From positions 8,760,482 through 8,824,481 of the forward strand of contig CM055896.1 of the NCBI GenBank assembly GCA_029582155.1: a stretch of DNA of 64,000 nucleotides, in the 5' to 3' direction. Below, piece after piece: positions 11,037-21,822 of this stretch (the stretch's first letter is position 1; every line of letters starts with the position of its first letter). The stretch is from Panopea generosa (lineage: Eukaryota; Mollusca; Bivalvia; Adapedonta; Hiatellidae). The notes under the pieces are model-generated. The model was not told the origin of the DNA. It saw only the letters and a list, made by a program, of their open reading frames with translations, and ran no database searches. The translations under genes and the position numbers were made by a program.

Positions 11037-11275
11037 GAGGTCGTCCGCGGTCAAGTGGTCCGAGGCCCTGTCTCAAGATAACTTACATCTAACCACCAAG
11101 ATCGTAGGTTAGAGTCCTGCTCACTTCAGAAAGTTTATGTGAGAAAGTTTGCCAGTTTCTTGCAAAAGGGTGGTGGTTTTACTCAGACTGAATCTGAGGT
11201 CTTCCTCCACCAATAAAAAATGGATATACTATAATATATATCCTGAAATGTGCTGAAGATGATGTTAAAAATAAA
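11037..11275 (+). mobile_element. SINE3 copy, full length
   Basis: Head TCCGCGGTCAAGTGGTCCGA, GTCTCAAGATAACTTACATC, B-box-like GTAGGTTAGAGTCC. The body is AAGTTTATGTGAGAAAGTTT, GCCAGTTTCTTGCAAAAGGG, GAATCTGAGGTCTTCCTCCA and ATGGATATACTATAATATAT, then GTGCTGAAGATGATGTTAAA. It serves as the in-window reference for SINE3 in the plus orientation and for the empty-site comparison at 29.6 kb. Confidence 0.85.
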
Positions 11276-11505
11276 AAGAGATTAAAAAGACCCACACTGA
11301 AAAGACTTTCTAACACCCCTGCAGCACCACAACAGTTACTTCAGTTACAAAACAGTAATATCTGGTTACCAGACACTTGACTCAGTAAACTGTTCCCGCT
11401 GTCAAACTGTCAAAATATTTATGGCTCTTCTTATTCAAGCTGTTGCAATTTTGTTGTATATATGAAACCAGAGATGTGAATGTGTGTCTGTTGACACAAA
11501 TGCGT

Positions 11506-11511
11506 CCCCCC

Positions 11512-11542
<31 letters not shown>

Positions 11543-11553
11543 ACACACACACA
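11506..11553 (+). repeat. C-run followed by (AC)n
   Basis: A run of 23 C is followed directly by about 12 AC units. Such runs are prone to length errors in assemblies. Confidence 0.95.
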
Positions 11554-12039
11554 ACCCCTGCCTGTAGCAGTGCTCCAGATAATTTTTTGATATTTTACTC
11601 CTTGAATTTCATATGCAATTTTTATTTCACATAATGTATAAGGGTTAAAATTAACAATTTAATCAAATTGCTGTTTAAAGTTAACCTATCAACACTAAAA
11701 TCATTTGTATCCAATACTTATTTTAAAGTTACTTTAAAGTTCAATGCTTTAATGAGAAATCTGCTTAATCACCCCCAAATAGTGCTTATCTGGAACACTG
11801 CTGTAGCCGTGTGAAGACATGATATGAACAGCTTGAATTCATACTGATACCAGCTAGGAAGTTTGGCAAAAATTGGTTGAGAAGAAGTCTAGGAGGAGTA
11901 GAGCTGACCAGATTGTACAGACAGACAAGGGCAGCTTTATTTGACACACCACATCCTCTTTCATAAATGGCGGGAGCATAAAAGTGAAACGAAAGGACTG
12001 CAACTCAAAAGGGAAACAAAACTGTCATTTATAATTATC

Positions 12040-12322
12040 TCTTTAACATTAATAAATAATATTTAAATGGTTCAGTACGTCAAATCAACCAAACGGTGAC
12101 AAAATTGATATCTAAATAAGACTGGTAAACTTTAAACGAAACCCCTATTCTAAAAATAGACAGCACTTATATACTGCTTGATGACCTTCACATGTTCAAA
12201 TAGATATCTTTTTGGCAATACGGGGTCAGTGAGTATATGATATTATAAGTACAACATATTGGAAAAAAATGTTTTTAGCCCATTTTAAAAGTTTAAAAAA
12301 TCCTGATATATTCACTTTAACC
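12040..12322 (-). mobile_element. MITE5 partial copy
   Basis: GGTTCAGTACGTCAAATCAA, CTATTCTAAAAATAGACAGC, TTCAAATAGATATCTTTTTG and the right terminus CCTGATATATTCACTTTAA match the MITE5 copy at 43.5-44.1 kb in the same order. The left end is missing or too decayed to find. Strand is nominal for these palindromic-ended elements. Confidence 0.55.
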
Positions 12323-12962
12323 CAGATCTTTATCTACTCAATCACCACTGTCTGTTTTAATTTTAGGCCAAAAAATCAACCCTGGAGAAAATGTCATAAG
12401 TGAAATATTATTAACAAATTGATTTTAATTTGTTTTTTCTGTTCTTTTAAAAAATAATTATGGTAGTAAATCAATAAAGAACAATAAAAATATAATTTTC
12501 TTGGCACATTAAGCAGATCGTTTCCAAAGTTTTTTGTACTTCAATATTTAAAAAATATTTAGTTTTCTTTTTAATTTTCAAATTGAAAACAAAAACGTTA
12601 GGGTCGGGACTCAATTGTAGAGATGGTCTGGTTACCAGATATTTTTTTGTCTGGCCTTATCTTTCAGTAAAAATTCAAATGTTGAATCCTGTAAGCTGAT
12701 CAACTACATTATAAAAACTAAAATGGCATAAAAAATGTTTAATAAATTAGTTGCTGAGAGCAATTTATGGCCAATAAAAAGCATTGTAAAAAATATTGTT
12801 GTTTTCCATTTACTGTTCTGTAAAAGGATTTTATCACTTAGCTAGCCTGAAACATGTCAAGGATTTATGACACCATAAAAAACAAACAGGAAGAAACGAC
12901 TGAAATTATTTCTGTAAAAAAAAAGGTGTAATCAATCACATATCAGGTGCTACTTTTCTATA

Positions 12963-13190
12963 AACAGTCAAACCTGCCTTAAGCAGCCATTCAAGGGAAG
13001 ATGCAAAAGTGGCCTTTTAAAACAGGTTGTTGCTTAATACAGATTAATTTGCACTGCAAGAATAGTAATTGGAAATGGAAAATGTGACTGCTTGAGAAAG
13101 GTGGTTACTTAATAGAGGTAAACACTGACAAAGGTTTGACTGCTTGAGATAGGTGATTACTTAATAGAGGTGACAAAGGTTTGACTGTAA
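12963..13190 (+). mobile_element. MITE2 copy with duplicated 3' end
   Basis: The left end ACAGTCAAACCTGCCTTAAG and the right end AAAGGTTTGACTGTAA are inverted repeats. The right arm is present twice: GACTGCTTGAGAAAGGTGGT..AATAGAGGT..AAAGGTTTGACTG is followed at once by a second, similar unit. The duplication is about 60 bp. Such local duplication of an arm is a plausible first step towards the 33-bp array that starts about 70 bp downstream. Confidence 0.75.
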
Positions 13191-13257
13191 TGTCATTATT
13201 CTCAAGATTTAAAATATATTTTTATCATCAAAATAAAAAGTCTAGACTGGTTGAATG

Positions 13258-14700
13258 ACCCCCTCTATTTAGCGACTCCCTGTCTTATGTGACCCGTCTA
13301 AACAGTGACTCCCAGACTATGTGACCCTTCTATATAGCGACTCCCTGTCTAAAGTGATCCCTCTATATAGCGACTCCCTGTCTAAAGTGATCCCTCTATA
13401 TAGCGACTCTCTGTCTAAAGTGATCCCTCTATATAGCGACTCCCTGTCTAAAGTAATCCCTCTATATAGAAGTGATCCCTCTATATAGCAACTCTCTGTC
13501 TTATGCAATCCCTCTATATAGCGACTCCCTGTCTTATGCAATCCCTCTATATAGCGACTCTCTGTCTTATGCAATCCCTCTATATAGCGACTCCCTGTCT
13601 TATGCAATCCCTCTATATAGCGACTTCCTGTCTTATGCAATCCCTCTATATAGCGACTCCCTGTCTTATGCAATCCCTCTATATAGCGACTCTCTGTCTT
13701 ATGCAATCCCTCTATATAGCGACTCCCTGCCTTATGCGATCCCTCTATATAGCGACTCTCTGTCTTATGCAATCCCTCTATATAGCGACTTTTGCCTAAT
13801 GCAATCCCTCTATATAGTGACTCTCTGTCTTATGCAATCTCTCTATATAGCGACTCTCTGTCTTATGCAATCCCTCTATATAGCGACTCTCTGTCTTATG
13901 CAATCCCTCTATATAGCCACTCCATCTTATGTAATGCCTCTATATTGCAACTCTCTGTCTTATGTGATCCCTCTATATAGCAACTCTCTGTCTTATGTGA
14001 TCCCTCTATATAGCAACTCCCTGTCTTATGTGAGCCCTCTATATAGCAACTCTCTGTCTTATGTGACCCCTATATATAGCAACTCCCTGTCTTATGTGAT
14101 CCCTTTATATAGCAACTCCAAATCTTATATGACCCCTCTATATAGAAAGTCCCTGTCTTATGTGACTGCTCTATATAGCAACTCCCTGTATTATGTGATC
14201 CCTCTAAATAGCAACTCCCTATCTTATGCGACCCCTGTACATAGCAACTCCCTGTCTTATGTGACCCCTCCATATAGCGCCATCTTGTCTTATGTGATCC
14301 TTCTATATAGCCATTCCCTGTCTTATGCGACCCCTGTATATAGCCACTCCCTGTCTTATGCGACTCCTGTATATAGCAACTCCCTGTCTTATGCGACCCC
14401 TGTATATAGCAACTCCTTGTCTTGTGTGATCCCTCTATATAGCCATTCCCTGTCTTATGCGACCCCTGTATATAGCCACTCCCTGTCTTATGCGACCCCT
14501 GTATATAGCCACTCCCTGTCTTATGTGACCCCTGTATATAGCCACTCCCTGTCTTATGCGACCACTGTATATAGCCACTCCCTGTCTTATAAGACCCCTG
14601 TATATAGCAACTCCCTGTCTTATGAGACCCCTGTATATAGCAACTCCCTGTCTTATGAGACCCCTCCATATGGCGACTCCTTATCTTATGCAACTACATG
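13258..14700 (+). repeat. 33-bp minisatellite, about 43 units, MITE2-like
   Basis: The unit reads CCTCTATATAGCGACTCCCT then GTCTTATGCAATC. MITE2 contains CCTCTATTAAGCAACCACCT followed by GTCTTAAGCAGCC, an obvious match in order and spacing, so the array looks derived from the arm of that element. Subfamilies are visible: GCAATCC units to about 13.9 kb, GTGATCC in the middle and GCGACCCCTG towards the end. Because 33 is divisible by three, the array gives a spurious 453-codon plus-strand frame and spurious minus-strand frames. Confidence 0.9.
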
Positions 14701-14704
14701 TATA

Positions 14705-15200
14705 ATTTTTCCTCCTGGTGATTTTTACCAAATATTGGGTCTGTATATATATATATATCCTGCCTTATGCGACAGGGAACAAAAAATCTGTTTTCCAAAA
14801 TTAATCATCATTATTAAATCAGTCTATATATAACAACTGTGTTTTTTTTAAAAGTTTTAAAATAATTATCTTTTATTCGATCACAGCGGTAAGTGATAAC
14901 TGCACCTTAATTAAGCATAATGGCATGAAAGTATTTTTCTTAATTGATTTGCATGACGTTGACAAAGACAACAAAACCTCCGCATAACGATAATTAGTTT
15001 GTCACACAGTGCTACAATTACTATTTGGATTTTCTAACCTACAAGTATGCGAGTGTCTTGCAAAACCAGGGGGTGGGCGTTCTTTTTCCTTGAAAGCTGG
15101 CAAGTAAAATTAAATTGACTGAAAATCTGGTGCTTTTCCCATATCCCATAATAGTTTTAAACTTATAATTTAAATTTGATAGTGAAACAATTTTTGATAC
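14705..15200. other. Unannotated sequence
   Basis: There is a short (AT)n at about 14744-14758 and an isolated array-like string CCTGCCTTATGCGACAGGG. Nothing else is recognised. Confidence 0.4.
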
Positions 15201-15204
15201 AACT

Positions 15205-15372
15205 TATACATATCACGTTCAAAGTCTTCCTGGGTAGAATTAGTACAAAGCATAGGCGGGAAAAGTGTCTTGCCCAAGGAGACTACACATAGGCCACCCT
15301 ATGATGACTCTCCAATCCTGGATTTGATGCTCTACCACCAGACCATTTGCTCCAACCAGATCATGAGGAGAA
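15205..15372 (-). mobile_element. SINE4 copy with tRNA-like head
   Basis: On the minus strand: GGAGCAAATGGTCTGGTGGT, AGAGCATCAAATCCAGGATT, GGAGAGTCATC, then GTGTAGTCTCCTTGGGCAAG, ACACTTTTCCCGCC and TTCTACCCAGGAAGACTTTG. The head (TGGTCTGGTGGTAGAGCATC..CCAG) is what links SINE4 to the 51-bp minisatellite at 34.2 kb. Confidence 0.7.
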
Positions 15373-15425
15373 TCTAACCCCCTGTCTCATGGATTGAATT
15401 GTCCCCAGCTTCTAATATTTGACTT

Positions 15426-15715
15426 TACCGCAGCGTGGTCTATTAGTAGAGCGTCCACCTCACATATAGGAGGTCACGGGTTAGATTCCTAGCCGGGCCA
15501 TACCAAATACTTGAAAAATGGTACAAGAAGCTTCCTCGCTAGGTGCTTAGCATTTAGACGAAAGTTCTGGTCAGCCCAGTGTCAGTATAATGTGACTGTG
15601 TCTTCGGCATGATACTACAGTGTGGCAGTGCTCAGAATACTGTCTCAAGTAGACACCGTCGCGATATGACTGAAAAACTTAACGCCATGTAACAACAACA
15701 ACAACAACAACATAC
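15426..15715 (+). mobile_element. SINE2 copy, full length, with target duplication
   Basis: Head CAGCGTGGTCTATTAGTAGA, GCGTCCACCTCACATATAGG (tRNA-Val-like CCTCACA), B-box-like GGGTTAGATTCC. The body is CCATACCAAATACTTGAAAA, TTCTGGTCAGCCCAGTGTCA, TAATGTGACTG and ACTGTCTCAAGTAGACACCG, and the tail is (AAC)n at 15691-15712. The 10-bp sequence TATTTGACTT flanks it at 15416-15425 and again at 15716-15725, a clean target-site duplication. This is the best-preserved SINE2 here. Confidence 0.9.
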
Positions 15716-15789
15716 TATTTGACTTGATTCTTGTTACGGTCAATGTTTGATGCCGTATTACTTGATATATTTCTTTAATGAAATATGTT

Positions 15790-15962
15790 ATACAGTCAAA
15801 TCCTGTGTTAGTTATCATCTATAAGCAATCACTTGTCTTAAACAGCCACATATTCTATTTACCATTTTTGTTTCAATCAACCTGTATTAAGCAACCACCT
15901 GTCTTAAAGGGTAGTTTCACCCTTTCCATTGAGTGGCTGCCTAAGACAGCTTTAACTGTATA
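15790..15962 (+). mobile_element. MITE2 copy
   Basis: TACAGTCAAATCCTGTGTTA on the left and AAGACAGCTTTAACTGTA on the right. The interior contains ATAAGCAATCACTTGTCTTA and AAACAGCCAC, and a mirrored AACCTGTATTAAGCAACCAC. TA flanks both ends. Confidence 0.8.
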
Positions 15963-16310
15963 AGGGCATTTAAATGCTTTACAATATAAATTATTTTCTC
16001 ATACAAGTGCAGAGAGGTCACCAAAGGTTAGCAACTATCGTAGTTTCGCCAAAGAGCACTTGCTCCCTTGCCAATGGTCTATCCTTACCAATCAAAAACT
16101 AAAAGAGTAATTTAACCTTGACAATAAATAGCTTGTGTAACAAATATCTCCAAGCAATATATTTGGGATGTCTCCGACGTCTCTACATGAAGGGTATAAA
16201 AATAGACTAATATTGTTTACCTTTGTTACGAAATGCAGACATCCTAATAAATACACCAAATCTTCAAACTGTGCATAAATATTTTTACTTGCAATAAACC
16301 CCTTTTTCAT

Positions 16311-16551
16311 TTAACCTTTTACTTCATATAGATGCCTTTGGACACCTCTAATATAGATGCCTTTGGACACCGAATATAGAAGGCTTTTGAATTATTGGGT
16401 GAATTATGTTTATATTAGCTGACAGAGTGGAAAATAGTGCAGGAAGAGTTCAGATTGCTCGTTAGGAGCAATCTGAACTCTTCCTGCACTGTTTTCAAAA
16501 GCCTTCTCTGATTGGTGCAGGAAAATGCGTATCTATGGAGTAAAGGGTTAA
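16311..16551 (-). mobile_element. MITE3 copy with perfect 24-bp central hairpin
   Basis: TTAACCTTTTACTTCATATA on the left and GGAGTAAAGGGTTAA on the right. At 16437-16460 and 16466-16489 the two arms GTGCAGGAAGAGTTCAGATT+GCTC and their exact complement enclose the five-base loop GTTAG. The TTGGACACC / TATAGATGCC motif is repeated at the left. The orientation is opposite to the other three copies. Confidence 0.9.
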
Positions 16552-16737
16552 GACTAAGTTATGTAAAGATTATTTTTGTTAAATTTAAATATTCTGTTTG
16601 CCCATACTTGAGATAATCAGAAACATAATCAATAAATATTGATATTGAAATTTTTATATCTGATAGACATAAAATGCCCAGATTTTGAACTAACACAGGT
16701 AGTAGACTGGCAATGAGACTCGGATCTTATTTATTTA

Positions 16738-16983
16738 TTTTTTTTGTTTTTTAATGGGGTTCAACACCATTTTCAACACATGAAAGGTTATATAATATTT
16801 TGACTTATCCAGTTTTATTGGTGAAGGAAGAACTCATAATGAATCTGAGTAGGCCAACATCCTTCCGTAAGTAACTGGCAAACTTTTGCATATAAAGTTT
16901 TTGGAGCGAGCAGGACCTCAAACATTACGACTTCAGCGATGAGAGGTTAGTGATCTTAAGATGGCACCTGAGACCACTTGGCT
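16738..16983 (-). mobile_element. SINE3 copy
   Basis: The right end on the plus strand is GATCTTAAGATGGCACCTGA, GACCACTTGGC, the complement of a tRNA-Leu-like head. The body holds AACTGGCAAACTTTTGCATA, CTTATCCAGTTTTATTGGTG and GGGTTCAACACCATTTTCAA. A T-rich stretch is at its 3' side. Confidence 0.8.
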
Positions 16984-17009
16984 GCAAAGAACTCTTTCAT
17001 ATTTTATAA

Positions 17010-17191
17010 TTTAATCAAACCTATATAAGGGGTCACCTTTATTAAGCAGACACTAGTCTTAAGCAGCCAGATTTGTTATTTCCCATGTACATATGCTCTC
17101 AAAGCAAATTAACCTGCATTAAACAACAACCTGTCTTACAAAGCCACTTTTGCTTCTTCACTAGGCTGGTAAAGACAGGTTTGACTGTATA
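17010..17191 (+). mobile_element. MITE2 copy
   Basis: AATCAAACCTATATAAGGGG on the left and AAGACAGGTTTGACTGTATA on the right, with ATTAAGCAGACACTAGTCTT and AAACAACAACCTGTCTTACA inside. It lies about 30 bp from SINE3. Confidence 0.75.
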
Positions 17192-17312
17192 TGCAATTTA
17201 CGCCTCTTGGACAGTGGAAAAAAGAGAGGGACGTATCAGGAATCGTATTCCTTTCTGAACATTAATTCTAATGGATTAAAACTAACCAGACAGAGCAGTT
17301 TTCTCCCTATTC

Positions 17313-17565
17313 AAATGTTTTTTAAAGGGGGTTCAACATCATTTTCAACACATTACATTATATATATCCATGGAGGTAGATGTCACTATCCAGGCAAAAA
17401 TTTGCCTGATAAAGTTCTTAGGACCAAATCAAGCCTAAACCAACACCCACAAACTTGTGAAGATAATTAATCTTCAGATAGCACCTTTGGCCCCTTGCCT
17501 ACAGAGGACCTGAGGATCTTCAGACAGCACCTTTGGCCCCTTGTCTACAGAGAACCTGAGGATCT
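17313..17565 (-). mobile_element. SINE3 copy, diverged, with duplicated head end
   Basis: GGGGGTTCAACATCATTTTC and ATTACATTATATATATCCAT belong to the SINE3 body. The head-side segment ATCTTCAGATAGCACCTTTG..GAGGACCTGAGG is present twice in tandem (about 17472-17517 and 17518-17564). Confidence 0.55.
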
Positions 17566-17761
17566 GGCTTAAAAAGAAAAAGAATCCACAAAAAAAAAGG
17601 GATGCTGCTATCTTAATTCAGCAACCTTTCCAGAACGTTGCACTAATCATCTTCTCATTTCCTATTCAAATTAAAACTAAATTAGCAATCAAACTTCGGT
17701 GAATTGAAGAATGAGCAATTAACAATGGTACTTCAGCAAAAACAATTAATCATAATGATGC

Positions 17762-17876
17762 ACAATCAATAACATATATAAATAACAATACATAATACAT
17801 GTTTGCTTTCAGAAACAATCAATAACATATATAAATAACAATACATAATACATGTTTGCTTTCAGAAACAATCAAT
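17762..17876 (+). repeat. 53-bp tandem duplication
   Basis: AATCAATAACATATATAAAT through CATGTTTGCTTTCAGAAACA occurs twice back to back without visible change. It leads straight into the 37-bp array, sharing the AGAAACAATCAAT motif. Confidence 0.9.
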
Positions 17877-18450
17877 TACAACGTTACTTTAACTGCAATG
17901 TTTCTATACTTGCAGAAACATATACTTGCAGATGCAATCATTTACAATGGAACATTCTATACTTGCAGATGCAATCATTTACAATGAAACATTCTATACT
18001 TGCAGAAACAATCAATTACAATGGAACATCCTATACTTGCAGAAACAAGCAATTACAATGGAACATTTTATACTTGCAGAAACAATCAATTACAATGGAA
18101 CATCCTACACTTGCAGAAACAGGCAATTACAACGGAACATTCTATAATTGCAGAAACAAGCAATTACAATGGAACATTATATACTTGCAGAAACAATCAA
18201 TTACAATGGAACATCCTATACTTGCAGAAACAATCAATTACAATGGAACATTATATACTTGCAGAAACAATCAATTACAATGGAACATCCTATACTTGCA
18301 GAAACAATCAATTACAATGGAACATCCTATACTTGCAGAAACAATCAATTACAATGGAACTTTATAGTAAATATATTTTTACATGCAAAAACAATCAATT
18401 ACAATGAAACTTTATATACAAGTTTGCAGATACAACAATCAATTACAATG
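17877..18450 (+). repeat. 37-bp minisatellite, about 15 units
   Basis: The unit contains TACTTGCAGAAACAATCAAT and TACAATGGAACATCCTA. The first and last units are the most diverged. The 37-bp period is not a multiple of three, so all three plus frames stay open over parts of it; none is a gene. Confidence 0.95.
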
Positions 18451-18569
18451 GAACCCGAACTGTAAATATACGTCCAAACTTGCAATACTTGCAATCAATC
18501 AGGTTTTGATATTAACCGATAACAAAATAACATAAACAACCAGCAAAATTCAATTACTGCTCTAAATAA

Positions 18570-18839
18570 TCATTTACAATAAAGATAATTTCTCTCGGGT
18601 CTGTTATTTTCTACATATACACAGACCAGTCCAATAGCTATTTCTATGTTATCATTTACATTTTCAACACTACAGCTAGTCAGTCAAAACCACAATTTTT
18701 ACTTCATGCCAACTTCAATGACCTCTGTGATTCGCATGTAAATAGAAGGGTACCTCCCACTATGATTTTACCCCCTGGACCAACACACCTTAATCATCGC
18801 TTTGTCCCGAATATGGAACGGCTCCAAGTAACAGCTAGG
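18570..18839 (+). CDS. Low-confidence open stretch with donor site
   Basis: Ninety codons are open on the plus strand without an early ATG. The last part (RRVPPTMILPPGPTHLNHRF, then VPNMERLQVTAR) looks protein-like and is less AT-rich than its surroundings. It ends at a good donor (GCTAG|GTAAAG). The phase left by this donor fits the acceptor of the candidate exon at 26674. However, the minus strand of the same segment is also open for about 20 codons between plausible splice signals, and the first half translates into unremarkable hydrophobic residues. The coding status is uncertain. Confidence 0.2.
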
Positions 18840-19130
18840 TAAAGACCTCGCTTATATGATAACACCCTATAAATATCACATGTTATTATGGTGATTTTCA
18901 AAAAGTATTACAACTCAAAAGCAATTGCGGCCAATTGTAAAATAATTTACAATCTCTCATTTCCAATTTTAAGCCAGCATGTGTGTGCAATGAAAGCGAA
19001 AAATAATACATGTTCTCAGGCCTTATTCAAAATAAATAGTTGGTTTACAAACCACGGTTTTATTGATAATGCAGAGTTTTTTTTCCCACTTCAATGTGTA
19101 TTGAATGGTATCAACTATTCATTAGTAGGT

Positions 19131-19600
19131 TTAAAGGGAGTGTATCAGGATTTTTAAAAATATTAAATTTGGCTAAAAACATTTTTTCCAACATCCAATA
19201 TATTATGCCTATGTATACCCATTGACCCTGTTCTACCAACCCAACTCGGGCTATGCACCTAGGTTAGATTTTTTTATTTTTTTATTTTTTTTTTAGACTC
19301 AAATAGATAAATAAATTTGCAACATATTTTGTGACGTATTAAACGAGTCACATGATTTCATTTTGATTTAAATTTGATCTGTTATACAGGTTTACGAGTT
19401 TTTTTGCATCTGAGAAACTTCAAATGATGATGTAAAGGTAATCAAGCAGTATTACGCACCGTCTATTTTTAGAATTGGGGATTTCATTTCAAGTTTACCA
19501 CTCTGATTGAAACATCAATTTTGTCATGATTTGGTGCATTTGGTACCAAACCATTCAGATTTTATGTATGTCATTTATAGCAACTTATCATGATAGCCCA
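19131..19600 (-). mobile_element. MITE5 copy
   Basis: The terminus AAAGGGAGTGTATCAGGATT (19135) is followed by TTAAATTTGGCTAAAAACAT. Further in come CTCGGGCTATGCACCTAGGT, TTTTTAGAATTGGGGATTTC and ACATCAATTTTGTCATGATT, which match the 43.5-kb copy in reverse complement. The far end is decayed. Confidence 0.6.
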
Positions 19601-19745
19601 ATTCCATTACATTAAAAGCATATTGACATCCAGATTTATTGGAGGAAATCCTCAGTAGAACCAACGCCCTTCAGCAAGCAACTGGCCAACTTTCTTATAT
19701 AAGTATATAGAGCAAAAAGGTCTTGAACCTGTATAAACATTTAAT
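19601..19745 (-). mobile_element. SINE3 fragment
   Basis: ACATCCAGATTTATTGGAGG, AACTGGCCAACTTTCTTATA and GTCTTGAACCTGTAT are the SINE3 body up to a degraded B box. The tRNA-like A-box part is missing. Confidence 0.55.
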
Positions 19746-20033
19746 CAATATAACAGAGTTGTTTTTTTGGGTTTTTTTAAGATTGACAGGCAGTAAATAT
19801 AAAAAACACAACATGAACAAAGGATGAGGTTTTATCAGTAATTATTTTGTGATTATCATACATTCATTTACAAGTGAGAGGCGGGTCGTTATTATAATTA
19901 TAATATATATTAATGTAATTTTTATAACTGAAAACAACCTTGTATTCACATACACAAACAAATGTGTTTTTCATTCACAACATCATTGAATTTCATTCTT
20001 CTATTTTATTATTATACTGGTAGGATTTTTTTT

Positions 20034-20500
20034 TTTCAGCCAAGTCGGATTAGCTTCCACGGTAGGTTGTCTGATTATCAATCCAGGTATCATGAGTTTG
20101 AATACCCACTCAGTTTAAGTCTCCATGATGATCGATATATGACACTGCGTCTTTTTTCTCATTCATCTGCTTCTGATTCAAGTGGGAAATTTTTCAATTA
20201 CCGTCAAACCTGTGTTAGTGGTCACCTCTATTAAGCAACCACTTGTCTTCAAACAGCCACATGTTTGTTATTTTAGTTAAAATCAACCTGTATTAAGCAG
20301 CCACCTGCCTTAAGAGGTCATTTTTGCTCTTTCCCTTGAAAAGGCTGCTTAAGACAGGTTTGACTGTATGTACAGAGATGGTTGTGTTGCAGACTGGTTT
20401 ACCTTCTAGATTCTTAAACAGGAGTGGTTAGGTTAACAGTTACTGATCGTCTGTTAGCCCTCAGTGGCATAAAAATGACGCTAAATATTCAAACAAAATC
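20034..20500 (+). mobile_element. SINE1 copy split by MITE2
   Basis: The left part (20034-20200) has the SINE1 head, AAGTCGGATTAGCTTCCACG and GTATCATGAGTTTGAATACC, down to GTGGGAAATTTTTCAATTA. The right part (20367-20500) resumes with ACAGAGATGG and continues through GTTAGCCCTCAGTGGCATAA, AAATGACGCTAAATATTCAA. Removing 20201-20366 plus one TA restores a normal SINE1 order. The SINE1 is therefore older than the MITE2 inside it. Confidence 0.85.
20201..20366 (+). mobile_element. MITE2 copy nested in SINE1
   Basis: CCGTCAAACCTGTGTTAGTG on the left and GCTTAAGACAGGTTTGACTG on the right, flanked by TA at 20199-20200 and 20367-20368. The interior has CACCTCTATTAAGCAACCAC and AACCTGTATTAAGCAGCCAC, the arms that resemble the 33-bp minisatellite unit. 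Confidence 0.9.
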
Positions 20501-20931
20501 AAACAAAATATTTTTTTCACCAACAGGAGATGAAGCAGAAGTACCAGCTTCAGTGCCAGTAATCTCATTAACATTTATTTTCCTGCCATCCTGTACATTT
20601 TTACCAAAGGTCCTATCTATTTCAGTATCTGGAATGAGAATAACCTTGCGTTTAATACTGACAATCTAGTTTTAAATACTGACAATCTGGTAAAAGCAAG
20701 ATATACCTACTGGGGATAAGACATGAAGCAATTATACAAAGTAATCATATCTGTTGCTAGATAGTCTGGGATTTTTTTTAAAACAGTCCGGTTTGTTTTT
20801 TTTTTAAACTATTTACCTCAAACTGCAGGTGTTTACAGATTATATAATTAGTGGGTCAGTCATCTGGTAAATGCACAGTACTATCTGCATATCATAATTA
20901 TTTTCTCCCAGTATACAAACAATCTTGACAT
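20501..20931. other. Unannotated sequence
   Basis: No gene support. A 20-bp near-duplicate 'TACTGACAATCT' pair lies at about 20655-20690. Confidence 0.35.
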
Positions 20932-20982
20932 TGAATGAATGAATGAATGAATGAATGAATGAATGAATGAATGAATGAATGA
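20932..20982 (+). repeat. (AATG)n microsatellite
   Basis: About 12 GAAT/AATG units followed by degenerate ones (AGCAAGCGAGTGAGC). Confidence 0.95.
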
Positions 20983-21822
20983 GCAAGCGAGTGAGCAAAT
21001 GAATAAATTATTGAATTCATTAATGGAGTCGTATGACCTGGGTCATGTCTAGTCGGGACTGGTGAGTATGAAAATGAAAAAGAATGCCAATAACTAACAT
21101 GAAGGTTTTCTCTGAGAAATAGCCTGAATGTCGAGTCGAAAGCCATCAAGCAATGCGTGTGCGATATCTAATTTTAGAATGGATATTACATTTTGATTTC
21201 ACGCTGTGATTATAATATCAATTTGAGTCACATCTGAAATTCAAAATCACTCATATTTAAGTTATAAATTATAATTGGATACATCATATTCATTTTTAAC
21301 TTCATTTCATTTTTTAGACATTTATCCCACTTCATCACCTTTAAAACACTTCCAATATTTTATAACCTCAAACTTCAATTTTTTGCCAAATAAACTGTAC
21401 TCAGTCCCCTTCTATGGAGGATATCGACATAATATTATATTATATACCCATGCCCGACTCTCCAAATAGGCGCAGCATAAATAAGTAAGTTAATCACATT
21501 AAACTTCATCATTATCTGTCAAGTGGTTCATCCAGCAGTCACAGATGACATGAGATGTGTTGCTGCACCAGGTAACTCTGGTGATTTCATACTTTAAAGG
21601 ATCATTGACATAAACATGATCAGTTTCATCTTGTTCTCACTAACCCCAACCAACATTAGTATACTAAATCTTAATTTGGTAGTAGATCAGACGAGTTCAG
21701 CTTGAAAACATTGCATTGCATGGTATACAAGAATAATAATTTGTATGTAAGTTTGTTTGAATATTTAGTGTCATTTTTGTGGATAGACGGGTATCAGACA
21801 ATCAGCTTATCTAACCACTCTT

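Noticed and set aside
13472-14833. 453-codon open frame with SLSYAIPLYSD-type repeats
   Set aside because: It is the 33-bp minisatellite read through; the period is divisible by three, the other strand is open too, and the repeat matches a MITE arm.
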